A stretch of 19,834 nucleotides of DNA. It comes from CAZWVM01 sp964637705 (GTDB lineage Bacteria; UBA8481). The DNA lies in contig CAZWVM010000055.1 of NCBI GenBank assembly GCA_964637705.1, positions 1-19,834 on the forward strand. Reading direction: 5' to 3'. The notes under the pieces are model-generated. The model was given only the letters and a program-made list of their open reading frames with translations, was not told the DNA's origin and made no database searches. Shown piece after piece: positions 1-7,335 of this stretch (position 1 is the stretch's first letter; each line of letters begins with the position of its first letter). The position numbers were made by a program, and so were the translations under genes.

Positions 1-545
1 ACACCGCGATGGACGCGGTCCGCACCGCGAAACGCCTCGGCGCCTCCTCCGCGACGATCGTCTACCGCCGCACGGAGAAGGAGATGCCGGCCCGGGTGGA
101 GGAAGTGAAGCACGCGAAGGAGGAGGGCATCCAGTTCCGGCTCCTCACGGCCCCCCTCGAATTCCTCGACAGCGGATCCGGCTGGCTGAACGGGCTGAAG
201 TGCCAGCAGATGGAACTGGGAGAACCGGACGAAAGCGGTCGGCGGCGACCCGTGCCCGTCAAGGGCAGCGAATTCGTCCTCCCCTGCCACGTCGCGGTCG
301 TCGCGACGGGCACGACGGCGAACCCGTTGATCCAGTCCACGACACCCGACCTGAAGACAACGAAGAAGGGCTATATCGCGGTGGACGAGGAAAGCCTCAA
401 GACGTCCAAGACGGGTGTCTTCGCCGGCGGCGACATCGTGACCGGCGGCGCCACCGTGATCCTCGCGATGGGCGCCGGCCGCAAGGCGGCAGCCGCCATC
501 GATGAATACCTGAGAACGGGGATCTGGGGGCCGCCGCGGGCCTGA
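1..545 (+). CDS. gltA: NADPH-dependent glutamate synthase-type flavoprotein, C-terminal part (5' end outside window)
   Basis: Only the last ~180 codons are present. The reading frame is already open at base 3, and the ATG at 9 lies inside a GNTAMD motif, so it is not the start. This is the pyridine nucleotide-disulfide oxidoreductase module: the GNTAMD loop of the NADPH-binding Rossmann fold, then a YRRTEKEMPAR segment with a HAKEEGI sequence, then VVATGTTANPLI, and finally the FAD-contacting GGDIVTGGATVILAMGAGRKAA stretch before the TGA at 543-545. This set is typical of homotetrameric GltA and of the related GltD, NfnB and SudA-type subunits. In glutamate synthase it passes NADPH electrons through FAD to the amidotransferase subunit. 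The visible part cannot separate GltA from NfnB-like proteins, so the symbol is tentative. It is convergent with the minus-strand gene ending at 604. Confidence 0.85.
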   Translation, partial: TAMDAVRTAKRLGASSATIVYRRTEKEMPARVEEVKHAKEEGIQFRLLTAPLEFLDSGSGWLNGLKCQQMELGEPDESGRRRPVPVKGSEFVLPCHVAVVATGTTANPLIQSTTPDLKTTKKGYIAVDEESLKTSKTGVFAGGDIVTGGATVILAMGAGRKAAAAIDEYLRTGIWGPPRA

Positions 546-563
546 CCGTTTCCGGGCACTCGC

Positions 564-602
564 ATCCCCGCGCTTGGCGCTCCGGGGCGCGAACGCGGGG
601 AT
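564..602. terminator. Bidirectional hairpin terminator between convergent genes
   Basis: ATCCCCGCG at 564-572 pairs perfectly with CGCGGGGAT at 594-602. An inner GCGC pair (577-580 with 587-590) can extend the stem. It fills the 58-base gap between the stop of the plus-strand flavoprotein (545) and the stop of the minus-strand response regulator (604). There is no clear T-run on either side, so it could be an atypical intrinsic terminator or a stabilising 3' hairpin. Confidence 0.55.
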
Positions 603-603
603 C

Positions 604-1356
604 CTACTTCAGGAACCGGACGGCGTCCTCGACGTTGTAGAAGATATCCGCGCCGATATCCAGGCCGAGTTCCCTCAGTTCGTTCTCCTGCGTGCCGCTC
701 GCGACGATCACGGCGTGACGGCGACGGCTGCGCCAGGCCTGCAGGAGCTTCGAAAGGGACTGCACGCCCTTCTTCGAGAAATTCTGGACCTTCGTGACGT
801 CCATGACGACGTCCTTGGCAAGGGCCTGTCCCAGGTTGTTCGTGGCGGCCAGGTCCTCCTCCGTCCGCTCGTCCAGCGAGCCGGCGAACTCGATGACGCC
901 GTGGGCGCCGAGCTGGGTGAAGCGCGGCTGGGGGCGCGCCGCCGTCGTTGCTGGAGCGAGGTCGTCGGGCTCGCTGAAGGCCGCGTCCTTCTTGCCGGAA
1001 AGGACGGCGCGGATGACGGACGTAAGCTTCTCCCCCGCCACGTTCTTCGCGCAAAAACCCTCGACGGATTGCGACAGGAGGGGCCGGATGAGGGCCGGAT
1101 TCTCCTGCGAACTGACGATGACGATCTTGAGGGCCTTGAGAGACGGGGTCGAACGCAGCTGCTCGATCACCCGTGTCCCCTCCACCTCGGGCATCATGAG
1201 GTCGATGGTGACGACGCCCGGTTCCCAGGAAACGGCGGTCTCGACGGCGTCACGCGGGCGCGAGACCGTGCGCACTTCATGGCCGGCGCGCTCGAGAATG
1301 TGCTTGAGCAGTTTCAGCGTCAGGGCATCGTCGTCAACGACCAGAATCTTCGCCAT
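604..1356 (-). CDS. Response regulator: receiver domain fused to a STAS-like domain
   Basis: A 250-residue protein with an N-terminal CheY-like receiver (about residues 1-120). It has the acidic triad DDD at 8-10, the phospho-acceptor Asp52 in TIDLMMPE, Ser82/Ser83 at the Thr/Ser position and Lys104 in FCAKN, so all receiver residues are present. A linker of about 25 residues leads to a C-terminal domain (about 144-250) with the STAS pattern: IEFAGSLDERT, VVMDVTKVQNFSKKGVQSL, AVIVASG. At the position where anti-sigma antagonists carry a phosphorylatable Ser (DSSG), this protein has SKKG, so classical phospho-switching of the STAS part is doubtful. There is no DNA-binding domain and no kinase in the window, so it is an orphan regulator probably acting by protein contact. 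The ATG has a good GGGGG ribosome-binding site 7 bases upstream. Confidence 0.85.
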   Translation of the reverse strand: MAKILVVDDDALTLKLLKHILERAGHEVRTVSRPRDAVETAVSWEPGVVTIDLMMPEVEGTRVIEQLRSTPSLKALKIVIVSSQENPALIRPLLSQSVEGFCAKNVAGEKLTSVIRAVLSGKKDAAFSEPDDLAPATTAARPQPRFTQLGAHGVIEFAGSLDERTEEDLAATNNLGQALAKDVVMDVTKVQNFSKKGVQSLSKLLQAWRSRRRHAVIVASGTQENELRELGLDIGADIFYNVEDAVRFLK

Positions 1357-1363
1357 GGATGAT

Positions 1364-1370
1364 CCCCCTT
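1364..1370 (-). promoter_or_regulatory. Ribosome-binding site of the receiver-STAS gene
   Basis: On the minus strand AAGGGGG lies 7 bases before the ATG at 1356. It fixes the start and suggests independent translation rather than coupling to the upstream DUF6485 gene, which ends 110 bases away. Confidence 0.6.
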
Positions 1371-1386
1371 TTGTCCCCCGACGAGT

Positions 1387-1415
1387 ATCCTAGCTCCACG
1401 AGAAATCCGTTTCAC
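1387..1415 (-). promoter_or_regulatory. Possible promoter of the receiver-STAS gene
   Basis: On the minus strand GTGAAA (1415-1410) and TAGGAT (1392-1387) are separated by 17 bases, each matching 4 of 6 consensus positions for the sigma-70 -35 and -10 boxes. They lie in the only sizeable gap (1357-1466) at this end of the array. The match is weak and could be chance. A short GAGCC/GGCTC inverted repeat (1456-1467) at the stop of the preceding gene may mark the end of the upstream transcript. Confidence 0.25.
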
Positions 1416-1466
1416 CCGAAATCCGCGACGCCCGCGATGTGTCGAGGCGGGCCCGGAGCCTCGGCT

Positions 1467-1661
1467 CTACCTGCGCCCCTTGATGAAGAAGGCCACGCTC
1501 CGGTCGTATGTCGCCTCCTGGGCCGCCGTGAAGTAGCAGGCGGGCAGTTCCCCGGCGGCGCGGTGATACTCGAGGCACTCGCAGCACTTGCCCTTCCGGC
1601 TGCACGGTTCGTACGTGCAAGGGCACCGCTTCATGTTGGCCGACTGGTTCGGACAGTTCAC
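1467..1661 (-). CDS. DUF6485 family small cysteine-rich protein
   Basis: A 64-residue protein with eight cysteines (3, 13, 15, 20, 26, 27, 29, 42). The MNCPN start, the KRCPCTYEPCSRKGKCCEC core, ELPACYF and the YDRS ending match what I know of the DUF6485 family of small cytosolic proteins. No function is established. The cysteine spacing suggests metal (zinc or iron-sulfur) binding, which is inference. The start is a GTG at 1661 with a near-perfect AGGAGG six bases upstream that overlaps the stop codon of nadE, so it is almost certainly translated with nadE. No signal peptide or membrane segment is visible. Confidence 0.8.
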   Translation of the reverse strand: MNCPNQSANMKRCPCTYEPCSRKGKCCECLEYHRAAGELPACYFTAAQEATYDRSVAFFIKGRR

Positions 1662-1667
1662 GGCTCT

Positions 1668-1673
1668 CCTCCT
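1668..1673 (-). promoter_or_regulatory. Shine-Dalgarno AGGAGG for the DUF6485 gene
   Basis: AGGAGG on the minus strand, six bases before the GTG at 1661, sits across the nadE stop codon (1674-1672). It decides the GTG start and couples the two genes. Confidence 0.75.
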
Positions 1674-3372
1674 ATCCCTCGAATCGGTTCGTCATCGGCA
1701 TCCGGTGATCGCGGCCGAAGGCCCGCGGCGTGATCTTGACGCCGGGCGGGGCCTGGCGCCGCTTGTACTCGTTGCGCGCGACGGTCGCGAGGATCGAGCG
1801 CACGTCGCCGGTCGCCATGCCCGTCTCCCGCGCGATCTCCTCCACGCTCAGGTTCTCCTCGACGTGACGGCGCAGCACCGGGTCGAGACGCGGGTAGGGC
1901 GGCAGGGAGTCCTCGTCCTTCTGGTTCGGGCGCAGTTCCGCCGTGGGGGCGCGCTCGATCGTGGAACGCGGAATCAAGGCGCGGCCGGCCCTCTCGTTCA
2001 CCAACTCCGAAACCTCGTACACCGTCGTCTTGAAGAGATCCTTCAGGACCGCGAACCCGCCCGCCGTGTCGCCGTAGAGCGTGCAATAGCCCATCGCGAT
2101 CTCGCTCTTGTTGCCGGTGGTGAGCACGAGCCAGCCGAAGCGGTTGGAGAGCGCCATCAGGATGTTGCCCCGGATGCGCGCCTGGAGGTTCTCGATCTCG
2201 ATGCCCGGCGTCCCGTCTCCCAGGGCGGCCTTCAGTTCGTCGAGGTAGCGCTGGAAGAGACCGTCGATCGGGATCTCGAGAAACTCGATCCCGAGGTTCT
2301 TCGCGAGGAGCGCCGCGTCGGCGCGCGTCTCCGCCGAGGAATGCCGGGAAGGCATCGTCACGCCCGTGACGTTCTCCGCGCCCAGCGCCTCGGCGGCGAT
2401 CGCGGCGGCGAGGGCGGAATCGATGCCGCCGGAGAGACCGAGAGTCACGCGACGGAATCCGTTCTTGCGCACGTAGTCCCTCGTCCCCAGGACGAGAGCC
2501 GCGTGGATCTCTTCGGTCGCCGTCCACGCCCGCGCCGAAGCGGGGGACGGCAGGGGGGCTCGCGCGCCCCGCGGGGGTCCGACATCGACGACTTCGACCG
2601 CATCGCCCCGAGGGGGCGCCGCGTAATCGGACGGCACCTCGATCTCGACGGTCAGTCGGTCCTCGCCGAATCGGGCCGCTTCGCGGATGACCGTACCCTG
2701 CGCGTCGACCAGCGCGCTCCCGCCGTCGAAGACGATCTCGTCCTGGCCGCCGACGAGGTTGACGTAGGCGATCGGCGCCCTCACGCTCCGCGCGAAACGG
2801 GCGAGCGTCGCCAGCCGGTCGCGGCGCTTCCCGACATGGAAGGGCGAAGCCGAGAGGTTGACGACGAGACCCGGCGACGCCGGGCGCAACGCGCGCTCCG
2901 GACCGCCCTCCTCCACCCAGACGTCCTCGCAGACGGTGACGCCCACGCGCGCCCCGCCGCACGCGATCACCAGCGCCCTCTCCCCAGGCGCGAAGTATCT
3001 CTTCTCGTCGAAGACCCCGTAGTTCGGCAGTTCCATCTTCCGGTATGACGCGCTCCACGTGCCGCCGGCCAGAACGGCGGCGGCATTGTAGAGACGGCCC
3101 TCCGCGCGCAACGGGCACCCGACGATCGCCGTGATCGCGGTCGCCTCCGATGCCAGCGCGCGTACCGCCTCCTCGCACGCCTCGAGAAAGTGCTCGCGGA
3201 AAAGGAGATCCTCGGGCGGGTAGCCGCAGACGGAGAGTTCCGGGAAGACGACGATGTCGCCCCCGGCCGCGGCGGCGGCACGGATCTCCGAGGCGATCCT
3301 CTCGGCATTGCCCCGTATGTTCCCGACGACCGGGTTGGTCTGGGCCAGGACGATCCGCAGGGTGACGGTCAC
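1672..3372 (-). CDS. nadE: Glutamine-dependent NAD+ synthase
   Basis: A 566-residue two-domain enzyme that makes NAD+ from deamido-NAD+, ATP and glutamine in the cytoplasm, the last step of NAD biosynthesis. The N-terminal nitrilase-type glutaminase (about 1-270) shows the Glu45 (FPELSVCGYPPEDLL), Lys112 (RKMELPNYGVFDE) and Cys148 (GVTVCEDVW) triad. The C-terminal synthetase (about 285-566) has the PP-loop SGGIDS at 314-319, a MPSRHSS segment and a later TTGNKSE ATP-binding motif. Its length is normal for the bacterial two-domain type, so it should use glutamine without a partner. The start is a GTG at 3372 with GGGAGG five bases upstream, overlapping the stop of the glycosidase gene. All key residues are present. 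Confidence 0.96.
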   Translation of the reverse strand: MTVTLRIVLAQTNPVVGNIRGNAERIASEIRAAAAAGGDIVVFPELSVCGYPPEDLLFREHFLEACEEAVRALASEATAITAIVGCPLRAEGRLYNAAAVLAGGTWSASYRKMELPNYGVFDEKRYFAPGERALVIACGGARVGVTVCEDVWVEEGGPERALRPASPGLVVNLSASPFHVGKRRDRLATLARFARSVRAPIAYVNLVGGQDEIVFDGGSALVDAQGTVIREAARFGEDRLTVEIEVPSDYAAPPRGDAVEVVDVGPPRGARAPLPSPASARAWTATEEIHAALVLGTRDYVRKNGFRRVTLGLSGGIDSALAAAIAAEALGAENVTGVTMPSRHSSAETRADAALLAKNLGIEFLEIPIDGLFQRYLDELKAALGDGTPGIEIENLQARIRGNILMALSNRFGWLVLTTGNKSEIAMGYCTLYGDTAGGFAVLKDLFKTTVYEVSELVNERAGRALIPRSTIERAPTAELRPNQKDEDSLPPYPRLDPVLRRHVEENLSVEEIARETGMATGDVRSILATVARNEYKRRQAPPGVKITPRAFGRDHRMPMTNRFEG

Positions 3373-3377
3373 GACGG

Positions 3378-3383
3378 CCTCCC
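3378..3383 (-). promoter_or_regulatory. Shine-Dalgarno GGGAGG for nadE
   Basis: GGGAGG on the minus strand, five bases before the GTG at 3372. It touches the stop codon of the upstream glycosidase gene and supports co-translation of the two genes. Confidence 0.65.
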
Positions 3384-5524
3384 TACCGCCAGGCCGTCAT
3401 CCGGGCCAGGCGCACGTCGATGGCATCCCCGCCCGTCACGACCACCGCGACGCCGGCAACCTGGTCCCCGTCGTAACGGTTGTTGCCCGTCTTGATCCCG
3501 TCGTACGGGTCCCGGGTCAATTCCTCGCCGAGCCGGTAGACCACGGTCGTGCCCGCCGATCCGGGCGCCGGCACGGCCGCTCCGAACCAGCGTTCCCCGT
3601 CGGCGTCCACGAGCATCACCTTCACGAGCCCTCCGGCCTTGTCGCTCGAGAGGCGGAAGCTCAGGTAGCGGCAGGCCGCGATGTCGAGCGTGCGCGGGAG
3701 CGAGCGCGCGGTGTAGATCCAGCCGCCCGGCGTCTTCGGCTTGTAGGAGAGGCGAAGAGCGCCGGTGCGCGCCCCGACGACCAGTTCCGCATCGCCCACA
3801 TAGACCGTGGAGAACTCCGCGCGCGCCGGAGCCTCGGCGGCGAAGTCGAAGGCGGGAACCGGCGTGGGCGCGAGCCCCGCCAGGAGACTCTCGATGCGCG
3901 GATTCCGCTCGATCTCGACGAACGAGAACTCCGCCACGCGCCGCGCGACACCGGCCACGTCGAAGGATGCCGAGGCCGAGACGCCGATCGTGCCGACGCG
4001 CGCCAGGGTCGTCACGGGCACGACGACCCGGCCCGAGGTGTCGGTCACGAGGGTGAGTTTTCGCGAGAGGCAAGGAGCGTAATCGTGGACGACGATCCTG
4101 ACTTCGCGGCCGGCCGCGGGATTGCCCCCGTGGTCCAGGACCGTCACCATGAAGAGGCCGTCCTCCCCTTCCCTCACCCGTCCGGCCGGCCCCTCGATGA
4201 CGACGCGCCCCGGTTCCGAGGCCTTTTCCGCGACAAGCACGGGCACCAACCTCGTCACGCCGTTCCCCCGGATCTCGACGGACGCCGTGCCGACCGGCGC
4301 GTCGATCTCGAGAGCCCACTCGTCGTGGCCCGCCGCCTTCATCTCGGCCCACGCACCCCCGCCCACGCGCGCCGTCGGCGCGCCCCCGGGACAGACGGCG
4401 CGCACCGGGATCGTCCGGCCCGTGACGGAACCGGGCGACGGCGCCAGGACGATCAGGCGGTTGACCTCGGCCAGGGCGCCGACGACGGGCCGGGGCGAGC
4501 CGAGGTAGTTCTGGGGCGAGACGTCGTAGAACCCGAACCAGTCCTCGGCGTGCGGATCGTGCCGGTTCTCCTGCCCGGGCGTTCCGTTCGGCGTCTTCCA
4601 CCAGCCGTCGACCCACATGAAGGGGCAGGCGCCCGCGGCGCCCGACGCCGCGATCTCGCGGTACATCGTGCTCAAGCCCTCGGCCTGCTCCTCGAGCGTG
4701 TTGCCGCCGTAGCCCCACCCTCCCGGCCCCTCGGGCGAAACCGAGAGCCCGAACTCGGTCGTGACGTAGGGCTTGGGAGCGGAGCGGCGGACGATCCACT
4801 CCGTGTAGGCCCGGTACCCGGTGCCGAAGCTGATCGCATCGGGCCCGTAGGGGTAGTTGTTCGACGCGATGAAATCCCACGGCGCGGTGTCGAGGAAATC
4901 GGTGAGGGGGCAATTGGAGAAGGTGACCAGCGCGCGCGAATCCGCGGCGCGCGCCGCGGCGCGAAGATCCTCGAATCCCTTCCTCACGGCGTCGCGACCC
5001 AGGGAAACGAGCAGACCCGCCGAGGGCTCGTTCATGACGATGTAGCCGAGGATGTTGTGATGCCTCGAGGAGCGCGCAACCTCCGCGCGGACATTTTCGA
5101 TCGCCTCCACGCGGTATTTCTCGTCCGTCCAGTACCGGTTCCAGTCCGTCCAGATCCCCTGGAGCACCCAGAAACCGTGCTCGGCGGCGAGAACGAGCTC
5201 GGAATCGGTCATCGGCGCCCAGGTGCGCAGGGTGTTGAAACCCGCCCGGCGGATGTTCTCGAAGTCGAACTTCAGCGCCTCGGGCTCGAACTTCCTCTCC
5301 CACGGAAACTGCCCGGGACGGCACCCGGCCTCGTATCCCACGCCGCGAACGAAGAAGGGACGTCCATCGACCAGGAAACGGTCGCCCCGGATCTCGACCG
5401 AATGAGCGTCCCGTATCGGTTCGAGGCCCGGAGGTTCAGGGGCGATCTGCTCCACTTCGCGCAGCGATAAGACGGCGACGACGGCCAGGACGATGATGAC
5501 GAACCAGAGAACGATCTTTCCCAT
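3383..5524 (-). CDS. Membrane-anchored clan GH-A glycoside hydrolase-like protein
   Basis: A 713-residue protein. Residues about 4-20 form one hydrophobic segment without a lipobox Cys, so it is either an uncleaved anchor or a signal peptide, and the protein is exported. A (beta/alpha)8 barrel follows (about 45-350). It starts with an EIRGDRFLVDGRPFFVRGV segment and FNTLRTWAPM, has the acid/base Glu in YIVMNEPS near residue 166 and the nucleophile Glu in YVTTEFGL near 257. This is the GH2/GH5 pattern, so a retaining glycosidase or transglycosidase is likely. About 365-540 look like two Ig-like beta domains. The last ~140 residues resemble a jelly-roll carbohydrate-binding module. The substrate cannot be read; a beta-glucan or mannan-type polymer is a guess. 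No ribosome-binding site is evident; a leaderless start is possible (see the promoter at 5531-5559). Confidence 0.8.
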   Translation of the reverse strand: MGKIVLWFVIIVLAVVAVLSLREVEQIAPEPPGLEPIRDAHSVEIRGDRFLVDGRPFFVRGVGYEAGCRPGQFPWERKFEPEALKFDFENIRRAGFNTLRTWAPMTDSELVLAAEHGFWVLQGIWTDWNRYWTDEKYRVEAIENVRAEVARSSRHHNILGYIVMNEPSAGLLVSLGRDAVRKGFEDLRAAARAADSRALVTFSNCPLTDFLDTAPWDFIASNNYPYGPDAISFGTGYRAYTEWIVRRSAPKPYVTTEFGLSVSPEGPGGWGYGGNTLEEQAEGLSTMYREIAASGAAGACPFMWVDGWWKTPNGTPGQENRHDPHAEDWFGFYDVSPQNYLGSPRPVVGALAEVNRLIVLAPSPGSVTGRTIPVRAVCPGGAPTARVGGGAWAEMKAAGHDEWALEIDAPVGTASVEIRGNGVTRLVPVLVAEKASEPGRVVIEGPAGRVREGEDGLFMVTVLDHGGNPAAGREVRIVVHDYAPCLSRKLTLVTDTSGRVVVPVTTLARVGTIGVSASASFDVAGVARRVAEFSFVEIERNPRIESLLAGLAPTPVPAFDFAAEAPARAEFSTVYVGDAELVVGARTGALRLSYKPKTPGGWIYTARSLPRTLDIAACRYLSFRLSSDKAGGLVKVMLVDADGERWFGAAVPAPGSAGTTVVYRLGEELTRDPYDGIKTGNNRYDGDQVAGVAVVVTGGDAIDVRLARMTAWR

Positions 5525-5530
5525 GCGGTC

Positions 5531-5559
5531 ATCATAGGTGGAGCCCGGCTACTTGGCCA
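5531..5559 (-). promoter_or_regulatory. Candidate promoter for the glycosidase-nadE-DUF6485 unit, possibly leaderless
   Basis: On the minus strand TGGCCA (5559-5554), a 17-base spacer and TATGAT (5536-5531) precede the ATG at 5524. The -10 box matches consensus 5 of 6 and the -35 box 4 of 6. Only six bases separate the -10 box from the ATG, so transcription would begin at or next to the start codon. There is no Shine-Dalgarno sequence there, which fits a leaderless message. Confidence 0.4.
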
Positions 5560-5583
5560 CGTTCATCGTTCACGGGAGATCGT

Positions 5584-5600
5584 CGCCGGGTGGACCGGCG
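5584..5600 (-). terminator. Possible hairpin after the acyl-CoA dehydrogenase gene
   Basis: CGCCGG (5584-5589) and CCGGCG (5595-5600) form a perfect 6-bp stem with a 5-base loop. It lies about 22 bases past the acyl-CoA dehydrogenase stop and ahead of the next promoter-like sequence. No T-run follows on the minus strand, so intrinsic termination is uncertain. The whole 5525-5622 gap is the largest break on this side of the lipid cassette. Confidence 0.3.
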
Positions 5601-5622
5601 GAGGGCCATCGTTCCGCGCGTG

Positions 5623-7323
5623 TCAGCCCGGCGGCCGAACCAGGCGCTCCACGTCGGAATCGTCGGAGAGGTAGATCTCGCTCGACAGTTCCGCCACGCG
5701 GCGCCAGGTGCGCCGACCCCGGAAACGCGCGGCGATCGCGTCCGTCTCGGCGGCGCCGTTTCGCGAGGCGCAACGGAGCGCCGCGACGAGCTCGTAGGTC
5801 TCGACCGCCATGTCCGCGAGCCTTCTCAACTCGAACTCGTGGTCCGACGCCTCGGCCCCGTAGTAGTCGAAAACCTGGTGGAGGCGCGCCGCAAGGGTCC
5901 CCGCGCACTCCGCGGCGACGCGCCCGGGCTCCTTCAGGCCCTCCGGGAGACCGGGTAGCCGCGGAGCCGCGTGAGCGAGGCGGAATCCGCGCCACCAGCC
6001 CTTGACAAGGGCGTCGAAGAAGGCCGAACCCTTCCGCCCCTTGCGGTTGTTGAGAACGAACTCGGCGGACGAGCGCCCCCCCTGGAGCGCGAGATAAATC
6101 CTCAGGACATCGTCCGAGCCCCCGATGAAGCGCAGACCGCGCAGGATCTCGACCGCGCGGCCCGCCGGACCGTCCGCGGCAAGCCCCGCGGCGCCCAGGA
6201 GATCGAGCGCGGCCGCGACGGCCGTCGCCGCCTCGCGCGATGCCGCGAGCCTCACGCACGCCGACTCGACCGAGACGTCGAAACCCTTGTCACCGAGTTC
6301 CGCCGTCACCTCCGACGCCGACTCGAGGAAGCGCAGCGCGACCGCGATCGCGGCCAACCGTTCCTTGACCATGTCGAATTCCGCGAGAGCCTTCCCGAAC
6401 TGCACCGTGTCGGCGACGTGACGCCGCGCCTCGGACTCGAGCGTCCGTGCGGAGCCGAGAGCAACGGCCGCGGCGAAGATGCGCGCCGCGTCCAACCCCG
6501 GCTGGGCCACGCGATATCCCTCGCCCGCCCGACCCAGCAGGTTCTCCGCCGGAATCCTCACGTCCCGGAACGACACGTGAGCAATCCCTGCCCCTTCCCA
6601 CGCGGCCCCCAGCCGCACCGGAACGCGCTCGACGCCCTTCTTGCCGGCCGGAACGAGGAGGGCCGAGAGCCGCGCACGGTCCTCCTCGGAGTCGCCCAGC
6701 CCGGTCGCGAAAACGACGAGAAGGTCCGCACCCTCTCCGTTGGCGACAAAGGACTTCTCGCCGTTCAAAAACAGTTCGGAACCGGTGGACCTGACGTGGG
6801 TGCGAAGGGAGCGCGCATCGGACCCGGCCCCGGGTTCGGACAAGGCGTAGGCGACCCGCTTCTCGCCCGAGGCGATCCGCGGGAGCCACTGCCGCGCCTG
6901 CTCCTCGGTCCCGTGAACGCGGATCATGCCGGGCACGGCGGCCGCCTGCGAGACGAGGGCGACGGCCGCGGCCGGGTCGTTCGCGGCGAGCGCGGCCACG
7001 ACATCCATCGCGTCGCGAAGGCCGAAACCGAGACCCCCGTCCTCCGGCGCGATGATCAGGCCGCACAGCTTCTCCCTCTCGATGAGAGCGGACCGGCCGG
7101 CCGCGTCACGCGCATCCCTGACGGCCTCCGCGAGCGAAGCCGCCGCGCCGGCCCGCTCCGGGGCGGGGCCGGTCAGCATCTCCCACGAGGGTTCTCCGAA
7201 CATCAGGGATGACAGGAAACCGGTGTGCCGGCGCGTCGACGATTCGACGTAGGTCTGCCAGAAGGCGAGCCCCTGGCGCGTGAGATCCACGAACCTCGCG
7301 ACGTTCTCGATCTTCCCGGCCAT
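5623..7323 (-). CDS. VLCAD-like acyl-CoA dehydrogenase homologue lacking the catalytic glutamate
   Basis: A 566-residue protein with the acyl-CoA dehydrogenase fold plus a ~145-residue C-terminal extension, as in VLCAD/ACAD9. Visible are the N-terminal helical domain, the beta-domain motif YALSEPGAGSD (about 159-169), LNGEKSFVANG (about 186-196) and the helical-domain VQFGKALAEF (about 307-316). The loop that in VLCAD reads FEGTND with the catalytic Glu reads IGGSDD here, so position 401 is Gly, although the following VLRIYLALQG is conserved. The alternative base position of isovaleryl-CoA dehydrogenase (LERL) is Ala280 (LDAARIF). The Arg usually before the QFG motif is Thr306. It should still bind FAD and acyl-CoA, but alpha-proton abstraction is not explained. 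I chose the ATG at 7323 over the GTG at 7326 because GAGG lies 8 bases upstream. It follows the FadJ-like gene by 10 bases. Confidence 0.88.
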   Translation of the reverse strand: MAGKIENVARFVDLTRQGLAFWQTYVESSTRRHTGFLSSLMFGEPSWEMLTGPAPERAGAAASLAEAVRDARDAAGRSALIEREKLCGLIIAPEDGGLGFGLRDAMDVVAALAANDPAAAVALVSQAAAVPGMIRVHGTEEQARQWLPRIASGEKRVAYALSEPGAGSDARSLRTHVRSTGSELFLNGEKSFVANGEGADLLVVFATGLGDSEEDRARLSALLVPAGKKGVERVPVRLGAAWEGAGIAHVSFRDVRIPAENLLGRAGEGYRVAQPGLDAARIFAAAVALGSARTLESEARRHVADTVQFGKALAEFDMVKERLAAIAVALRFLESASEVTAELGDKGFDVSVESACVRLAASREAATAVAAALDLLGAAGLAADGPAGRAVEILRGLRFIGGSDDVLRIYLALQGGRSSAEFVLNNRKGRKGSAFFDALVKGWWRGFRLAHAAPRLPGLPEGLKEPGRVAAECAGTLAARLHQVFDYYGAEASDHEFELRRLADMAVETYELVAALRCASRNGAAETDAIAARFRGRRTWRRVAELSSEIYLSDDSDVERLVRPPG

Positions 7324-7331
7324 CACGCGGA

Positions 7332-7335
7332 CCTC
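7332..7335 (-). promoter_or_regulatory. Ribosome-binding site for the acyl-CoA dehydrogenase homologue
   Basis: GAGG on the minus strand overlaps the TGA of the FadJ-like gene (7336-7334) and lies 8 bases before the ATG at 7323. The preceding in-frame GTG at 7326 would be only 5 bases away. This spacing favours the ATG. Confidence 0.5.

Noticed and set aside
1357..1466. Small RNA or riboswitch in the gap between the DUF6485 and response regulator genes
   Set aside because: No recognisable riboswitch core or strong stable structure beyond a short inverted repeat; only a weak promoter candidate and a ribosome-binding site are supported.
3254..5470. Very long plus-strand open frame (738 codons) opposite the glycosidase
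   Set aside because: Composition is Arg/Asp/Gly/Ala-rich with no motif; it is a shadow caused by high GC and codon bias. The same applies to the long plus-strand frames at 1588-3048, 7280-9532, 9378-10955, 10952-12202, 13276-14616, 15352-17277 and 16703-18349.
7324..7326. GTG codon directly before the acyl-CoA dehydrogenase ATG as the start
   Set aside because: It is only 5 bases from GAGG, whereas the ATG is 8 bases away and is the stronger codon; the difference is one residue and is not certain.
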